In this document: in pieces, positions 1-6,603 of the stretch
Layout: the number at the start of each line of letters is the position of its first letter
Numbering within the stretch: the stretch's first letter is position 1
Assembly (NCBI GenBank): GCA_900762125.1
Contig: CAAFFL010000032.1
Span: 1-20,649 of the forward strand
Length of the DNA stretch: 20,649 nucleotides
Direction of reading: 5' to 3'
Origin: an uncultured Prevotella sp.
GTDB lineage: Bacteria; Bacteroidota; Bacteroidia; Bacteroidales; Bacteroidaceae
Notes under the pieces: model-generated
Seen by the model: the letters and a program-made list of their open reading frames with translations, nothing else
Databases searched by the model: none
Told to the model about the DNA's origin: nothing
Position numbers and translations under genes: made by a program

Positions 1-195
1 GAATCCGCCCCACCCGATGGTCTCCGTGGAGATGTCGTTTTGTGAAGCCCAGATGAAGAACGCCGAAGCGACGATGTTGCCCACGAAGCCGAGGAAGGTG
101 ACGAGGTTGGGCGTGAAGCCACACTTGATCATCCCCTTGATAATCGGGTTGATGACCTGATAGATCAACTTCTGTAAAAAATCTCTGTAGTTCAT
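1..195 (-). CDS. CDP-alcohol phosphatidyltransferase, N-terminal part (cut by window edge)
   Basis: Only the first 65 codons are present, beginning MNYRDFLQKLIYQV; the rest lies beyond the left edge. The stretch GFTPNLVTFLGFVGN around residues 28-42 matches the segment that precedes the first membrane helix in CDP-alcohol phosphatidyltransferases (typically 'TPN.(V/I)T..g'). A hydrophobic helix follows. The catalytic DxxDGxxAR motif would come later and cannot be checked. The family moves a phosphatidyl group from CDP-diacylglycerol to an alcohol or alcohol phosphate in the inner membrane. The ATG lies 2 bp downstream of the stop of the GtrA-family gene, so it is the third gene of a pgpA-gtrA-CDP-AP transcript. 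Next to a PgpA-like phosphatase, the likely product is a phosphatidyl-alcohol phosphate (glycerol- or inositol-phosphate type); this is inference. Confidence 0.8.
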   Translation of the reverse strand, partial: MNYRDFLQKLIYQVINPIIKGMIKCGFTPNLVTFLGFVGNIVASAFFIWASQNDISTETIGWGGF

Positions 196-197
196 AT

Positions 198-638
198 CTA
201 GTTCTTATTTTCTTCTTTGATTGCTTCGTCCTCCGACTTCTTCACCCTGAAGACGAACATCCGCTGTAACGGATAGTTGAAGCTCACGGCGACGAGGATG
301 GCGATGGTGGCCTTGACGAAGACGAAGTAGCGCGCCCCGAGGAGCCACGTGACGAGGTTCGTTCCGCCACCGTTGAGGAGCATGCTGCCCGTCCACACCA
401 GCAGATAGCGCATGGCGATGGAGCGTGCGCGCCGTCCGGTCTTGTCGAAGACGAGCTTGGTATTGACGACGCAGTTGGTAATGCCACCGAAGACCACACC
501 TATTATATTAGCGTAGCCGTAGGTGAGCAGCTCCGAATAGACCAGACCGATGGCAAGGCCGAAGTCGACCATGCTCGCCAGACTGGCACTGAGCTCCGCC
601 TTGGCAAAGACGCCTATCTCATGCAACACCTTCCCCAT
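198..638 (-). CDS. GtrA-family small membrane protein
   Basis: This 146-aa protein has four predicted membrane helices (roughly residues 15-35, 40-60, 77-97 and 105-123). It carries the family hallmark near the C-terminus, FNYPLQRMFVFRVKK, corresponding to the GtrA 'FNf...r.wVFr' signature. An earlier N-x-K-L-V-F motif (about residues 59-64) is the internal echo of it. GtrA proteins are thought to help move polyprenyl-linked or other lipid-linked sugars across the inner membrane, but individual substrates are usually unknown. The start codon shares one base with the stop of the upstream pgpA-like gene (TGATG), so the two are probably translationally coupled. The C-terminal tail is charged (KKSEDEAIKEENKN) and probably cytoplasmic. 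Its place between a phosphatase and a phosphatidyltransferase suggests a lipid-linked task. Confidence 0.85.
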   Translation of the reverse strand: MGKVLHEIGVFAKAELSASLASMVDFGLAIGLVYSELLTYGYANIIGVVFGGITNCVVNTKLVFDKTGRRARSIAMRYLLVWTGSMLLNGGGTNLVTWLLGARYFVFVKATIAILVAVSFNYPLQRMFVFRVKKSEDEAIKEENKN

Positions 639-1153
639 CAGAGCACCACCATATTATATACCCACCTCGCAAGCACCAGCACCACACAGGCATAGATGCC
701 GCCGAGGATGTCGTCGCCCATCACCCAGAACGCTCCCGGCCGACGGTCCAACACCTTGATGCCCAGCGGCTTCACCATGTCGAAGAAGCGGAAGAGCACC
801 AGCGCCACCAGGGCCCATGCATAGTCACCAGCCCCAAGCGCGAGCAGCGGTATCCACACGCCGACCCATTCGTCGATGACGACACGCGACGGGTCCTCAC
901 CCCAATAGGGTTGCAGGCGTGCCGTGGCCCATGTGCCGAGACCGGTGCAGACGATGACCAAAGCAAGGGTAACGAGCTGAAGATTCAACCCGTCGAAACC
1001 CACCACGCTGCCGAGCACCAGCCAGATAGCGGTGGCGACGATGCTCCCCGCGGTGCCAGAACCCCACGGCCAGAAGCCGCTACCCAGCCCCGTGCCAATC
1101 AGCATCGGCAGAAACGGCGGACGCTCGTCAATCAGATTACCATGATCATTCAT
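638..1153 (-). CDS. pgpA: PgpA-like phosphatidylglycerophosphatase / lipid-phosphate phosphatase
   Basis: This 171-aa polytopic membrane protein is of the PgpA family, which dephosphorylates phosphatidylglycerol phosphate or related lipid phosphates at the inner membrane. Family motifs run in order: GTGLGSGFWPWGSGTAGS (20-37), DPSRVVIDEWVG (87-98, with acidic D94/E95), FRFFDMVKPLG (121-131) and GDDILGGI (146-153). An in-frame ATG exists 60 bp upstream at 1213, but it lies upstream of the -7 element at 1193-1200 and so would not be transcribed; the start at 1153 is chosen. It is first in an operon with the GtrA-family gene and a CDP-alcohol phosphatidyltransferase. In Bacteroides, a phosphatase of this family acts on phosphatidylinositol phosphate, so the substrate here could be either. 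No inositol-phosphate synthase is visible in the window. Confidence 0.85.
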   Translation of the reverse strand: MNDHGNLIDERPPFLPMLIGTGLGSGFWPWGSGTAGSIVATAIWLVLGSVVGFDGLNLQLVTLALVIVCTGLGTWATARLQPYWGEDPSRVVIDEWVGVWIPLLALGAGDYAWALVALVLFRFFDMVKPLGIKVLDRRPGAFWVMGDDILGGIYACVVLVLARWVYNMVVL

Positions 1154-1192
1154 CTTCGTGCAGTTATCAAGGGGTATACATCCTTTACCTCG

Positions 1193-1226
1193 CAAAATTA
1201 CTAGAAAAAACATAAATTACCAAAAA
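1193..1226 (-). promoter_or_regulatory. Bacteroidetes-type promoter of the pgpA operon
   Basis: On the minus strand, TAATTTTG (1193-1200) matches the -7 consensus TAnnTTTG exactly. A TTTTTG box lies at 1221-1226 with a 20-bp spacer, the usual -33/-7 spacing in Bacteroidetes. The predicted transcript starts near 1186-1188, about 35 nt before the chosen ATG at 1153. This decides against the upstream ATG at 1213. Confidence 0.7.
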
Positions 1227-1254
1227 GTTTTATTTCTTTTTCCAAATTAATAGC

Positions 1255-1262
1255 TAACTTTG
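1255..1262 (+). promoter_or_regulatory. Probable -7 element for the DUF5686 gene
   Basis: TAACTTTG matches TAnnTTTG on the plus strand and points at the gene starting at 1351. The -33 region is only a T-rich stretch (around 1228-1235) without a clear TTTG, so the call rests on the -7 box. It is divergent from the pgpA promoter; the two share the 1200-1255 interval. The implied leader is about 80 nt. Confidence 0.5.
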
Positions 1263-1350
1263 CAGTCCGGAATAATAGCCAGCCCCTTGAAGGGCAGATT
1301 TTTTCATCGGATAACGAACAGAACATCAAACGAAAGAAATAGCACCCGTT

Positions 1351-3897
1351 ATGAGCCATCAGAAGATTGTCATATTGCTCTGGACCATCTTTTTCTCCAC
1401 ACTGACCCTATCGGCACAAGATATCACCGGCGAAATCGTTGACAAGGACGGCTACGCCATACCCTACGCCAGCGTGTCCTACAAAGGCCATCATGTGGCG
1501 GTGTCGAGCAATGCACTGGGAAAGTTCACCATCCCCCGGCATGAGGGGTGGACACTCTCTGTGACCAGTGTGGGCTTCAAGAGTCGGCAGATAGCCATCA
1601 CCGCCTCCACGGCCAGCAACCTCGGGAAGATCAAGCTGCAGGAGAACTCCCGTGCACTGAACGAGGTCGTCGTGAAGACCAAGCGCAAACGCTACACCCG
1701 AAAGGACAACCCCGCCGTGGAGCTCATGCGCCGCGTCATCGCGGCGAAGAAGCACACCGACCTCGAGCGGTATCCTTACTATCAATACGACAAGTACCAG
1801 AAGATCACCATGGCGCTCAACGAGATCTCGGAGAAACAGCTCGAGAGCAACTTCTTCCAGAAGCGGAAGTACCTCCTCGACCAGGTGGAGCCCTCGCCCA
1901 TCGACAACGAGAAACTCATCCTCCCCATACAGGTCGACGAGACTGTCAGCCAGCATGTCTACCGCAAGGACCCACGAACGGAAAAGGACATCATCAAGGG
2001 CCAGCAGAGCAGCGGCGTCGGCAAGGTGCTCGCCACGGGTGAGATCATCAACACCATGCTCAAGGAGATGTTCACCGATGTGGACATCTACGACGACCAT
2101 GTGCGTCTGCTGCAATACCCCTTCCCCTCGCCCATTGGCAGTACGGCCATCTCCTTCTACCACTTTTATATAGAGGACACCGTCTACGTTGATCGGGACA
2201 AGTGCTACCATCTGCAGTTCATCCCTGCCAACCAGCAGGACTTCGGCTTCCGCGGAGAGCTCTATGTGCTGGCCGACTCGTCGCTGCATGTGAAGAAGTG
2301 CACGCTGTGGGTGCCGAAGCGCAGTGGCGTCAACTGGGTCGACAACATCAAGATTGAGCAGGAATACACCAAACTCGACAACGGCGAATGGGTGCTCTCG
2401 CAGGACGATATGTACGCCGAATGCAGCATCACCGACAAGCTGCAGAAGATGCTCGTCGTCCGCAACACACGGATGAACGGCTATGCCTTCAACCCGTTGC
2501 CGAAGCAGCTCTATCGTGGCAAGGCAAAGGTGAAGCATGACGTGCAGGCCTTCAACCGTGACGAGAACTTCTGGAACCAGTACCGCTCCGTGGAGCTGAC
2601 GAAGAGCGAGTCGTCAATGGATGCCTTCATCCACCGCATGGAGAACAGCAAGGGATGGAAATGGATTATCACCGGCGTGAAGGCGATGGTGGAGAACTTC
2701 GTGGAGACAGGCAAGCCGGGGAAGAAGGACTACTTCGACTTTGGTCCCATCAACACCTTCATCAGCCACAACACCATCGACGGCTGGCGCTTCCGACTGG
2801 GTGGCCGCACAATGGCAGCACTCAATCCGCACCTCTTCCTCGACGGATGGGGAGCCTACGGTACGAAGACGCACAACTGGTACTACGGCACGCATGTGAC
2901 CTATTCGTTCAACAAGAAGAAGTATAGCTCGTGGGAGTTCCCGCGGCGGGAGTTCAGCTTCGAGTCGACACGCGACATCATGTCTCCGTCCGACCTCGAC
3001 CTCGTCCACAGCAAGGACAACATCTTCATGTCGCTCAAGAGTAAGTCGCAGGACGGTATGATCCTCTTCAACCGCCAAGGCCTCAGCTTCATGTACGAGA
3101 CTGAGGGCGGCATGCGCTATAAGCTTGGCGGCACCACGCAGAGCAACGTCACGCTCGGCGACCTGCATCTGATCAAGGTCAACGACGGACAGGAGCTGTT
3201 CAAGTATCGCACCACGGACCTCTCGGGAAGCATCACGTGGAACCCCGGGACCACCTATATTAATACGAAGCAGCACCGTTGGCCCGTCAACCTCGACTCG
3301 CCGGAGATCAGCGTCAGCCACACGACATCGTTCAAGGGTGTTCTCGGCGGCGACTATCGCAGCAATGTCACGACGGTCAACATCTATAAGCGGCAGTGGC
3401 TCGGCAGCTGGGGATTCATGGCGTTCCACATCGATGCCAAGGCACAGTGGAACAAGGTGCCCTATCCGCTGCTGAACACAGCACCCACCAACCTCACCTT
3501 CGTCGAGAGCGAGAACACGTTCTCCTTGCTGAAGGACTGGGAGTTCCTCAACGACCGTCAGGTGTTCTGGAGCTGGTATTGGGACATGAATGGCAAACTC
3601 TTCAATCGCATACCATTAATCAAAAAGCTGAAGTGGCGCGAGTTCTTCTCCGTTAAGGGTATGTGGGGACATCTCACCGACAAGAACAACCCCTACAAGA
3701 ACCCCACCGATCCGGATCTGTTCCGCTTCCCGGAGGCCACCACGGTCATGTCGAATCAGCCCTATTGGGAGGTGGAGGCCGGTGTGCACAACATCTTCCG
3801 CTTCCTCAGCATCGGCTATGTGCGACGCATCACCTACCGCCATGCGAAGGAGGCCGACAACTGGGGCATCCGCTTCAACTTCCTCGTGTCGTTCTAA
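1351..3897 (+). CDS. DUF5686 / carboxypeptidase-regulatory-like domain outer-membrane protein
   Basis: This 848-aa protein has a Sec signal peptide (about 1-22, ending LTLSAQ). A carboxypeptidase-regulatory-like beta-sandwich follows at about 24-105 (DITGEIVDKDGYAIPYASVSY, then ALNEVVVKTK), the type that starts many Bacteroidetes outer-membrane proteins. A long DUF5686-type region makes up the rest, with many alternating aromatic/polar stretches. The last residue is Phe (FNFLVSF), the classic C-terminal signature of an outer-membrane beta-barrel. The function of DUF5686 proteins is not established; no TonB plug domain is seen, so it is not a standard SusC-type transporter. It is transcribed alone, divergent from the pgpA operon and convergent with the HAD gene. 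The leader is A-rich without a Shine-Dalgarno, as usual for the phylum. Confidence 0.85.
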   Translation: MSHQKIVILLWTIFFSTLTLSAQDITGEIVDKDGYAIPYASVSYKGHHVAVSSNALGKFTIPRHEGWTLSVTSVGFKSRQIAITASTASNLGKIKLQENSRALNEVVVKTKRKRYTRKDNPAVELMRRVIAAKKHTDLERYPYYQYDKYQKITMALNEISEKQLESNFFQKRKYLLDQVEPSPIDNEKLILPIQVDETVSQHVYRKDPRTEKDIIKGQQSSGVGKVLATGEIINTMLKEMFTDVDIYDDHVRLLQYPFPSPIGSTAISFYHFYIEDTVYVDRDKCYHLQFIPANQQDFGFRGELYVLADSSLHVKKCTLWVPKRSGVNWVDNIKIEQEYTKLDNGEWVLSQDDMYAECSITDKLQKMLVVRNTRMNGYAFNPLPKQLYRGKAKVKHDVQAFNRDENFWNQYRSVELTKSESSMDAFIHRMENSKGWKWIITGVKAMVENFVETGKPGKKDYFDFGPINTFISHNTIDGWRFRLGGRTMAALNPHLFLDGWGAYGTKTHNWYYGTHVTYSFNKKKYSSWEFPRREFSFESTRDIMSPSDLDLVHSKDNIFMSLKSKSQDGMILFNRQGLSFMYETEGGMRYKLGGTTQSNVTLGDLHLIKVNDGQELFKYRTTDLSGSITWNPGTTYINTKQHRWPVNLDSPEISVSHTTSFKGVLGGDYRSNVTTVNIYKRQWLGSWGFMAFHIDAKAQWNKVPYPLLNTAPTNLTFVESENTFSLLKDWEFLNDRQVFWSWYWDMNGKLFNRIPLIKKLKWREFFSVKGMWGHLTDKNNPYKNPTDPDLFRFPEATTVMSNQPYWEVEAGVHNIFRFLSIGYVRRITYRHAKEADNWGIRFNFLVSF

Positions 3898-3906
3898 AGA
3901 AGGCAA

Positions 3907-3924
3907 TGGGACAGTTGGGACAGT
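3907..3924 (+). repeat. Direct repeat of the 9-bp word TGGGACAGT (x2) between convergent genes
   Basis: Two perfect adjacent copies of TGGGACAGT lie in the 46-bp gap between the convergent DUF5686 and HAD genes. The same word recurs at 6387-6419 inside a coding region, so it belongs to a dispersed repeat family rather than being a local accident. Confidence 0.7.
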
Positions 3925-3943
3925 TCTGTTATTCCGAAAAAGG

Positions 3944-4642
3944 CTAAAGTAGTTCGTCGAGGTCGGTGATGACCCGGTCGGGCAGCGTCTCGTCGTAGGC
4001 AGTGTCCGTCCAGCCCTCGCCCTTCAGCCATACGGAATGGCAGCCGGCCTTCAGCGCGGGCTCGATGTCCTTCGTAAAGCTGTCGCCCACGACGACGGTC
4101 TCTTCCGCCTTCAGTCCCAGCCGTTCCACGCCAAGGGCAAAGATGCGGGGATCGGGCTTGCGGATGCCAACCTTGGCACTCTCGACAATGTCCTGGAAGA
4201 GGTGGTCAAGGCCAAACTCCTTCAGCACCTCTGCAATATTCCCATAGAAATTACTCACCAGCACCAGCGGATAGTGTTCATGCAACTGCGTGAGCACCAT
4301 GCGGCTGTGCGCTGTCGTCGTCTGCACCCTTTCGTAGAGGTCCTTGAGCACGGCGGCATGCATGCTGCAGAGCGTAGCCTCATCGACGTCCCAGACTCCT
4401 GTGGCGCAGAGTTGCTCCATCTCCAGTCGGATCTTGACGGAGAGCGTCTTATAGAATGTGAAGTCGGCCTTGATGATGGGGTTAGAGCCCAGGGTTCGCT
4501 CGCCATAGACATAGGCATCCCTGAACTGCTTCTCCGTCACCGGCATCTGCTGCCGCGCGTAGGCATGCCACAGCATCTGCCCCCAGTGGCAACCGCCGGT
4601 GTCGAGCGTGCCACCATAGTCGAAGATGTATCCTTTGATCAT
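3944..4642 (-). CDS. HAD-family hydrolase (phosphatase-like)
   Basis: This 232-aa haloacid-dehalogenase-superfamily protein has motif I FDYGGTLD (nucleophile D8), motif II VLVSN (S130), motif III lysine K162 in RKPDP, and motif IV GDSFTKD (D187, D192). The C1-type cap lies between motifs I and II. The residue at D+2 of motif I is Gly (G10) rather than the usual acid/base Asp; YihX-type HAD phosphatases also carry a small residue there, so activity is not excluded. Its ATG overlaps the stop of the upstream CDP-alcohol phosphatidyltransferase by 4 bp (ATGA), indicating translational coupling. It is the last gene of the four-gene operon and probably removes a phosphate from a head-group precursor or product; the substrate is unknown. 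Confidence 0.85.
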   Translation of the reverse strand: MIKGYIFDYGGTLDTGGCHWGQMLWHAYARQQMPVTEKQFRDAYVYGERTLGSNPIIKADFTFYKTLSVKIRLEMEQLCATGVWDVDEATLCSMHAAVLKDLYERVQTTTAHSRMVLTQLHEHYPLVLVSNFYGNIAEVLKEFGLDHLFQDIVESAKVGIRKPDPRIFALGVERLGLKAEETVVVGDSFTKDIEPALKAGCHSVWLKGEGWTDTAYDETLPDRVITDLDELL

Positions 4643-5598
4643 ATTGTCAAGTCTTTACACAGCCCCTCGTGCTTCCGGTACATATAGGCATACAGCCCAT
4701 TGAGCACAATGATCTCCATGAGGGGATAGAGGAACACCCAGTCGTAAGCCCCTATGGCACCCAGCACAGCCGTGACGTAGAGGGTGATGGCGCGGGAGTT
4801 GAACGTCAGCAGATTGGTACAGCCCATCAGCGGTCGACTGCCCTTGAGAAACCGCTGGCGCAGGGCTTCAAGGTCTGCTTGGCTCACCGCTTTTCCATTG
4901 AACGTTCCGTTTGCCACAGCTTCGTTCCACGCCCTGAAGAACGCCTGAAACTGCGGCGTGCGCTGCTCCTGACTCTTGCAATAGTTGGCGTAGAAATAAT
5001 AGTAGACACGCTCGAACCACTTCTTTGCCTTCTCGAAGTTCTGTCGTTGCTGGGCATAGGTGTCGAGCTCCGAGCCGCTCTTGCCCAAGAGGAAGAAGAG
5101 GTGTATCTGTCGATAGTAGTCGGCCAGGGAGCTCTGCGGCGAATGACTGAGGACGCCAGCCACGAGCATCAGGACCAAGGCTCCGATGCCCCAATGGATC
5201 TCCAGACCAGGGAGGGGCTCTTGCCACAGCCGAATGACGAGGGCAAGATAGATGCAGAAGAACCACACGTCACCGGAGAAGCCGTCGAGCATCCGGCCCA
5301 GGAGTGTCTTCTTGCCCGAGAGGCGTGCCATCTGGCCGTCGGTGGAGTCGCAGAAGTTGGCCAGCATCAGAAGGACGATGCCGAGGAGGTTCGACGCGAG
5401 GTCGGTGTAATGGAACATCCATCCGGCTGCGGCGCCGAGGAAGAAGGAGACGATGGTGATGACGTTTGGGTGGATGCCAAGCCGGTTCCACAGCAAGGCA
5501 AACACCAAACCGATGGGGCGGTTGAAATAGATGTCCAGCGTTTCCTCGGTGTCTCCGGACTTGAATGATGCTCTGAGCAGTTCCTTGAATGTTGCCAT
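4639..5598 (-). CDS. CDP-alcohol phosphatidyltransferase, long variant
   Basis: This 319-aa integral membrane enzyme is of the family that joins a CDP-activated alcohol and a second alcohol. The catalytic motif is at 84-110: D84-S-T-D87-G88-Q-M-A91-R92, eight residues, G101-x3-D105, then Asp at 110. Canonical spacing puts the fourth Asp three residues after the third (position 109); here 109 is Gly and Asp is at 110. Helices flank it at about 45-65, 70-83, 110-125 and 135-152, and two more lie at 268-305. A soluble charged insert of about 110 residues (155-265) makes the protein much longer than the usual near-200 aa. It starts 13 bp after the ATP-grasp gene and overlaps the HAD gene by 4 bp. 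With a nucleotidyltransferase in the operon, its donor could be a CDP-head group rather than CDP-diacylglycerol (inference). Confidence 0.85.
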   Translation of the reverse strand: MATFKELLRASFKSGDTEETLDIYFNRPIGLVFALLWNRLGIHPNVITIVSFFLGAAAGWMFHYTDLASNLLGIVLLMLANFCDSTDGQMARLSGKKTLLGRMLDGFSGDVWFFCIYLALVIRLWQEPLPGLEIHWGIGALVLMLVAGVLSHSPQSSLADYYRQIHLFFLLGKSGSELDTYAQQRQNFEKAKKWFERVYYYFYANYCKSQEQRTPQFQAFFRAWNEAVANGTFNGKAVSQADLEALRQRFLKGSRPLMGCTNLLTFNSRAITLYVTAVLGAIGAYDWVFLYPLMEIIVLNGLYAYMYRKHEGLCKDLTI

Positions 5599-5611
5599 GA
5601 CCGATAGTTGC

Positions 5612-6568
5612 TTAATGTCGATGTTCGAAGTCTGATGTTCGAAGTTTGATATATGAAGTTTGATGTTCGAAGTTTGATATATGAAGTTTGATGTTCGAAG
5701 TTTGATGTTCGATGTATAAAGTCTGAAGCCAGGTGTTTAAGGCCTTGACCCTTTGGATGATCTCCTCTGCAATAGCCTTTGCAGCCTCCTCCCGACAGCG
5801 GCAGAAGCTGGGCCAGTCGTTGAAGTCGATGAGGCAGAATGTGCCGTCTTGCCGGATGATAGCGTCGCCGCCATAGACCACGGCCTGCGTCTCAGCAGCC
5901 AACCGTTGCACCTCTTGCCGCAGACAGCTCTCACTGAAGGCATAGTGATGCGCTTGGCCAAAGATGATCTCGTCGCCAAACTTCGAGATGCCGTCCTCGC
6001 TGGGGTAGAAATAATGAAACATCCGCTCACCCACGCCATAGAACTTCACCAGGTCGCCAACGACATGCGCGCTGACCACATAGTCCATGATGCCCCGCCG
6101 ACGGAACTCTTCCTTCGCTTGTTCCAGGGCAGCCATGTCGCGACAGTAGACCACGTCGTCCTTCGTCTGTGCGGCAGCATCGCCACGCTTGAGCCAGTAG
6201 CCATCGGTCCCTTTGAGCGGCGGCATGGCAAAATGTTCTCTTCTCATGATGCTGTCGAGCAACGACCGCCGGCAGTTCATCACGCCTTCAGCAGCGTTCA
6301 CGACGATGGCACCCTCTTCCTCCGCCTCTGCCAGCCACCTCAGCGCTTCCTTCGTCCGAGCCATGGAGATGAACACGCACCCCGCTTGGGACAGTGGGAC
6401 TGTTGGACAGTGGGACAGTTGTCCTTCGTCCACCATCGGGATGCCGTCCATCTCCATTCCTTCTCTCCGGCACAGCTCGTCGCAAACCGCCTGCAGCACG
6501 GCACGGTCCTTCTCCACCGAGTTGGGGGAGAACCGATCGTCACGTCGCACTGCAATATATTTGGTCAT
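5612..6568 (-). CDS. ATP-grasp-type ligase/kinase-like protein with repeat-encoded tail
   Basis: This 318-aa protein has a C-terminal ATP-grasp-like core. DYVVSAHVVGDLVKFYGV (162-179) resembles the strand pair lining the nucleotide site. GGDAII (233-238) and LIDFNDWPSF (246-255) supply the Asp and Asn that bind Mg-ATP in this fold. Such enzymes form an acyl-phosphate and ligate an amine or thiol, or act as kinases; the substrate here is not recognisable. Two repeat tracts sit in the protein: residues 50-61 come from the TGGGACAGT family and residues 284-316 from seven 14-bp units. Because 14 is not a multiple of 3, the tail cycles through three frames (EHQTS..., SNFEHQTS..., TSDFEHRH). It is second of four genes, starting 35 bp after the nucleotidyltransferase and ending 13 bp before the phosphatidyltransferase. 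Confidence 0.65.
   Translation of the reverse strand: MTKYIAVRRDDRFSPNSVEKDRAVLQAVCDELCRREGMEMDGIPMVDEGQLSHCPTVPLSQAGCVFISMARTKEALRWLAEAEEEGAIVVNAAEGVMNCRRSLLDSIMRREHFAMPPLKGTDGYWLKRGDAAAQTKDDVVYCRDMAALEQAKEEFRRRGIMDYVVSAHVVGDLVKFYGVGERMFHYFYPSEDGISKFGDEIIFGQAHHYAFSESCLRQEVQRLAAETQAVVYGGDAIIRQDGTFCLIDFNDWPSFCRCREEAAKAIAEEIIQRVKALNTWLQTLYIEHQTSNIKLHISNFEHQTSYIKLRTSDFEHRH
5620..5717 (-). repeat. Tandem repeat, seven units of 14 bp
   Basis: There are seven consecutive 14-bp units. Four are GATGTTCGAAGTYT-type (reading the plus strand), two are GATATATGAAGTTT, and the last is degenerate. Each unit is two heptamers (such as GATGTTC + GAAGTTT). The array forms the 3' end of the ATP-grasp gene and stops about 20 bp before the ATG of the next gene. 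Confidence 0.9.
6387..6419 (-). repeat. TGGGACAGT-family repeat inside the ATP-grasp gene
   Basis: Four adjacent, slightly diverged copies of the 7-9-bp word TGGGACAGT encode residues 50-61 (QLSHCPTVPLSQ) of the ATP-grasp protein. The same word is doubled at 3907-3924. Confidence 0.75.
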
Positions 6569-6603
6569 TCCTTTTTATATATAGGTGGATCAACTTATGT
6601 AAC

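Noticed and set aside
1154..1213. Upstream ATG extension of the PgpA-like protein (start at 1213)
   Set aside because: It would start upstream of the -7 element at 1193-1200 and adds 20 residues not typical of PgpA.
1408..2538. Antisense open frame (376 codons) opposite the DUF5686 gene
   Set aside because: The sense frame has a signal peptide, a regulatory domain and a barrel-type C-terminus; the antisense product shows none.
3944..4642. HAD protein as catalytically dead because motif I lacks the second Asp
   Set aside because: Some active HAD phosphatases of the YihX type also have a small residue there, and all other motifs are intact.
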